Positions 5,832 to 7,594 of a stretch of DNA of 7,594 bases are shown in pieces. Within the stretch, counting starts at the first letter, position 1; the number at the start of each line of letters is the position of its first letter. A program made the translations under genes and the position numbers. Below the pieces are notes generated by a model. That model did no database searches and was not told the origin of the DNA. It saw only the letters and a list, made by a program, of their open reading frames with translations. This DNA is from Pseudofrankia asymbiotica (GTDB taxonomy: Bacteria; Actinomycetota; Actinomycetes; Frankiales; Frankiaceae), in the NCBI RefSeq assembly GCF_001983105.1, contig NZ_MOMC01000027.1, positions 151,355 through 158,948 on the forward strand, in the 5' to 3' direction.

Positions 5832-6155
5832 TCAGCTGCCACCCGAACTGCCGTGGAAGCCGCCGGCTCCGCCACTGCCGCCGGAGACGAGGCCGTCGCC
5901 GGACCCGTCGGCGAACGGCCAGGTCGAGTCGTCGCTCCCGGACGACAAGCCGCCGTCCTGCGTGCCGCCGGTGGTCGAGTCGTCGTCCGTCCCGCCGCCG
6001 CCCGTGCCGGCGGAGGCCACGGAGTGGTCGCGGGCGAGCACCCCGAATCCGATGACCGCCGCGGCGCTGATGGCGAACAGGCCGGTGGTCGCCCTCGCCG
6101 TGCGCCGGATCCCGTCGTCGCGGGATTGTCGGGCACCTTCGTCGCGGGTGGTCAT
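5832..6155 (-). CDS. Small single-span membrane protein with Gly/Ser/Asp-rich extracytoplasmic tail
   Basis: I do not recognise this 107-residue protein as a named family. The N-terminus (1-22) is charged and arginine-rich. One hydrophobic segment (about 23-41, TTGLFAISAAAVIGFGVLA) follows. The remaining 65 residues are almost only Gly, Ser, Thr and Asp, with no cysteine and one His. The positive N-terminal side suggests that the tail lies outside the cytoplasm. It is the first gene of the five-gene cluster, with GGAGGG 8 nt before its ATG, and its TGA is one base from the apbE start. That position makes it a candidate partner or substrate of ApbE. The stretch D87-G-L-V-S-G-G-S94 is reminiscent of, but does not match, the D-x-x-[ST]-G-A-[ST] flavinylation motif. 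A structural or scaffold role is equally possible. The gene call is good; function is unknown. Confidence 0.8.
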   Translation of the reverse strand: MTTRDEGARQSRDDGIRRTARATTGLFAISAAAVIGFGVLARDHSVASAGTGGGGTDDDSTTGGTQDGGLSSGSDDSTWPFADGSGDGLVSGGSGGAGGFHGSSGGS

Positions 6156-6207
6156 GGCGCTGTCCCTCCGTCGGCCCTCGCCTCGACCGTCACCGTGCGC
6201 GCCCGTG

Positions 6208-6225
6208 CCTGCCGAGGCCGGCAGG
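6208..6225 (-). promoter_or_regulatory. 7-bp-stem hairpin in the leader of the five-gene cluster
   Basis: The arms cctgccg and cggcagg enclose a 4-nt loop, 52 nt upstream of the first ATG of the cluster. With the gap of about 210 bp after lutC, this region should carry the cluster promoter. A possible -10 (TAGGCG on the minus strand, 6269-6274) is not backed by a clear -35. The hairpin may be a leader structure, an operator or chance. Its arms match those of the hairpin at 307-319. Confidence 0.3.
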
Positions 6226-6367
6226 TTCGGCGCGTGTGCAACGATCGAGGCACCACCGTCAGAGTGGGCGCCTACCCTTGGAGAGGACTGAACGCGCGCT
6301 GTGCGCAGGCCCGGAGACGTGTCGGCGATCCGACTCCCGAGTCCGGTCCGTGGTCCCGTTCCCCGTG

Positions 6368-7117
6368 TCAGCCGACGAGGACGACCTCCAGCGTGCGGGG
6401 GCCGTGGACACCCTCGACCCGGTGGAGCTCGATGTCGCTGGTGGCGCTCGGCCCGCTGATCCAGGTCAGCGGGCGGGTCGCGCGTCCGGCGGCGCGCAGG
6501 CGGGCGAGTGCGTCCGGCACGCCGGCGACCACCTGGTCAGCGCGCACGACCACCAGGTGGTAGTCCGGGACCAGGGACAGCGCGCGGCGACCCTGCCCGG
6601 GCCCGCCGTCGAGCACGACCGTCCCGGTCTCGGCGATCGCCAGCGCGCACCCCGTCAGCACCCCGTCGACGACATCCAGGTCGGTGGCTGTCAGCGGCGG
6701 CTCGTCGTCGACCGTCTCGATCCCGCGCGCCGCGGCGAGCCAGCCACCGGGCAGACCCGATGGGCGGACCAGGCGCCGCGCGCCGCGCTGGGCGAGCGCG
6801 TCCGCGACGGCGGCGGCGATATCCCCGTCGTCGTTCCCGTCCTTCGCGTCCTTCCTGTCGCTGGTCTGGCCGGCGAGTCCGGCCGGTCCGGCGAGGACTC
6901 GGCGGACCAGCGCGTGGTAGTCGACGAGCCGGCCGGCCAGCAGCTCCAGCAACGCCTCCTGTGGGGCGTCCGCCGGGAGGCTCGGGGAACCACCGCCGGC
7001 GGTCCGGTAGTCCCGGGAGGCGGGCGGTGCGGCCGGCCGGTCGACGAGCGCGGCGCGCACCCGGGCCAGGACCTCCGCCCGCGCGTCCTCGGACGGCAAC
7101 GGGTCTGTCCGACTCAT
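6368..7117 (-). CDS. lutC: LutC, LUD-domain subunit of the L-lactate oxidation system
   Basis: LutC is the LUD-domain component that works with the iron-sulfur proteins LutA and LutB in cytoplasmic oxidation of L-lactate to pyruvate. The 249-residue length is usual. Conserved stretches are ALAIAETGTVVLDGGPGQGRRALSLVPDYHLVVV (about 158-191) and the C-terminal TWISGPSATSDIELHRVEGVHGPRTLEVVLV (218-248), the strongest signature of the family. A charged Asp/Lys/Gly segment at about 85-99 is an extra low-complexity insert. The start ATG at 7117 overlaps the lutB stop (ATGA), with AAGGGA about 8 nt upstream, indicating translational coupling. It appears to be the last gene of its operon, since about 210 bp follow before the next gene. 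Electrons from lactate could in principle feed the neighbouring redox cluster, but nothing in the sequence proves it. Confidence 0.93.
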   Translation of the reverse strand: MSRTDPLPSEDARAEVLARVRAALVDRPAAPPASRDYRTAGGGSPSLPADAPQEALLELLAGRLVDYHALVRRVLAGPAGLAGQTSDRKDAKDGNDDGDIAAAVADALAQRGARRLVRPSGLPGGWLAAARGIETVDDEPPLTATDLDVVDGVLTGCALAIAETGTVVLDGGPGQGRRALSLVPDYHLVVVRADQVVAGVPDALARLRAAGRATRPLTWISGPSATSDIELHRVEGVHGPRTLEVVLVG

Positions 7118-7594
7118 CGCGGCGTCCCTTCGTCCGGCCTGTCCGGCCTGTCCGGCCTGTCCGGCCTGTCCGGCCTGTCCGGACCGTCGGGGCCGGAGCG
7201 CTGGCGCGACCAGCGATCGCGGAAGGTCTCGGGCGGTGGGAGTGGCAGGTCGCGGCTGGCCGTCCAGGCGGCCAGCGGCGGTGGCAGCCGCCCGATCGCG
7301 CCGCGGCGGCGCCCGAGCGGCCGGCCGAGGCGGGCGGCGCGCAGGGCGCGTGCCCAGCGGTTTGGTTTCGCCATCGTCCAGGCGGCCGCGGCCATCACGG
7401 CCCGCTCGGGCTTGGGCGGGTGGCCGGCGCCGCGGCCAGTGTCCACGACCTTGGCCCGCAGATGGACCAGCATGGACGGGATGTCGATCGCCACGGGGCA
7501 GGCGTCCAGGCAGGCCCCGCACAGCGTCGACGCGTAGGGCAACGAGGGGTTGTCGGCGACGCCGGCGAGCTGCGGGGACAGCACCGCGCCGATC
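7114..7594 (-). CDS. lutB: LutB, iron-sulfur subunit of the L-lactate oxidation system, C-terminal part (5' end outside window)
   Basis: The last 160 codons of LutB are visible; the frame enters from the right edge. The segment begins IGAVLSPQL and carries PYASTLCGACLDACPVAIDIP, the second CxxCxxxCP 4Fe-4S motif of the family, followed by a basic helical region and the usual PPPETFRDRW end. LutB passes electrons during lactate oxidation together with LutA and LutC. Beyond FRDRW, where homologues such as YkgF stop soon after, this protein has about 30 extra residues dominated by RPD triplets encoded by a 9-bp tandem repeat. Its TGA overlaps the lutC ATG. The first 4Fe-4S motif and the LUD-like N-terminal part must lie outside the window. 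Confidence 0.93.
   Translation of the reverse strand, partial: IGAVLSPQLAGVADNPSLPYASTLCGACLDACPVAIDIPSMLVHLRAKVVDTGRGAGHPPKPERAVMAAAAWTMAKPNRWARALRAARLGRPLGRRRGAIGRLPPPLAAWTASRDLPLPPPETFRDRWSRQRSGPDGPDRPDRPDRPDRPDRPDEGTPR
7132..7185. repeat. 9-bp tandem repeat at the lutB 3' end
   Basis: The unit gtccggcct occurs five times perfectly (7132-7176), followed by one imperfect copy (gtccggacc, 7177-7185). On the minus strand each unit reads Arg-Pro-Asp, giving a charged RPD repeat tail on LutB, 15 nt before the lutC start codon. Slippage here would keep the frame and thus change only tail length. Confidence 0.94.

Noticed and set aside
6269..6274. TAGGCG on the minus strand as a -10 box of the redox cluster
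   Set aside because: The final base does not fit the usual TANNNT and no -35 element stands at a suitable distance; mentioned only as a weak possibility.
6332..6343. gactc-cc-gagtc hairpin after lutC as a terminator
   Set aside because: It has only five base pairs and a 2-nt loop, with no T-run after it on the minus strand.
7132..7185. CRISPR-like or rho-independent structure at the 9-bp repeat
   Set aside because: The units are contiguous with no spacers and lie in frame within lutB, so it is a coding microsatellite.

Overview
The window comes from a very GC-rich actinomycete. Every gene I can support lies on the minus strand. The strong GC bias, the GTG starts, the alanine/glycine/proline-rich low-complexity stretches and the presence of F420-type enzymes fit a Frankia-like or related filamentous actinobacterium. 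The exact genus cannot be told from the sequence alone.

Reading in the direction of transcription (high to low coordinates), the right end holds the 3' part of lutB and a complete lutC. These are the second and third components of the LutABC iron-sulfur L-lactate oxidation system; lutA should lie just outside the window. After a roughly 210-bp gap comes a tight five-gene cluster (6155 down to 1807): a small single-span membrane protein with a Gly/Ser/Asp-rich tail, an ApbE-type FAD:protein FMN transferase, a ferric-reductase-like b-type haem membrane protein, a NuoF-like flavin/iron-sulfur protein with an SLBB-like region, and a three-cysteine ferredoxin. The first four are packed with ATGA overlaps or a 1-bp gap. 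The ferredoxin follows after 117 bp with its own Shine-Dalgarno sequence. Together they look like an electron route between a cytoplasmic reductant and a covalently flavinylated or haem acceptor at the membrane. No recognisable FMN-binding target domain is present in the window, so the ApbE substrate is unknown.

A 430-bp stretch without a convincing gene (1377-1806), rich in short palindromes, separates this cluster from a left-hand group of small split-barrel proteins: a PPOX-class F420-type protein (1376-852), a Ddn-type deazaflavin-dependent nitroreductase family protein (822-328) and the start of another PPOX-class F420-type protein (209 to beyond position 1).

The window also holds three in-frame tandem repeats that add low-complexity protein: 9 bp at the lutB 3' end, 18 bp x2 inside apbE, and 18 bp x4.6 at the nuoF-like 5' end. 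I see no rRNA, tRNA, CRISPR array or insertion sequence. The long plus-strand open frames are GC-driven shadows of the minus-strand genes.
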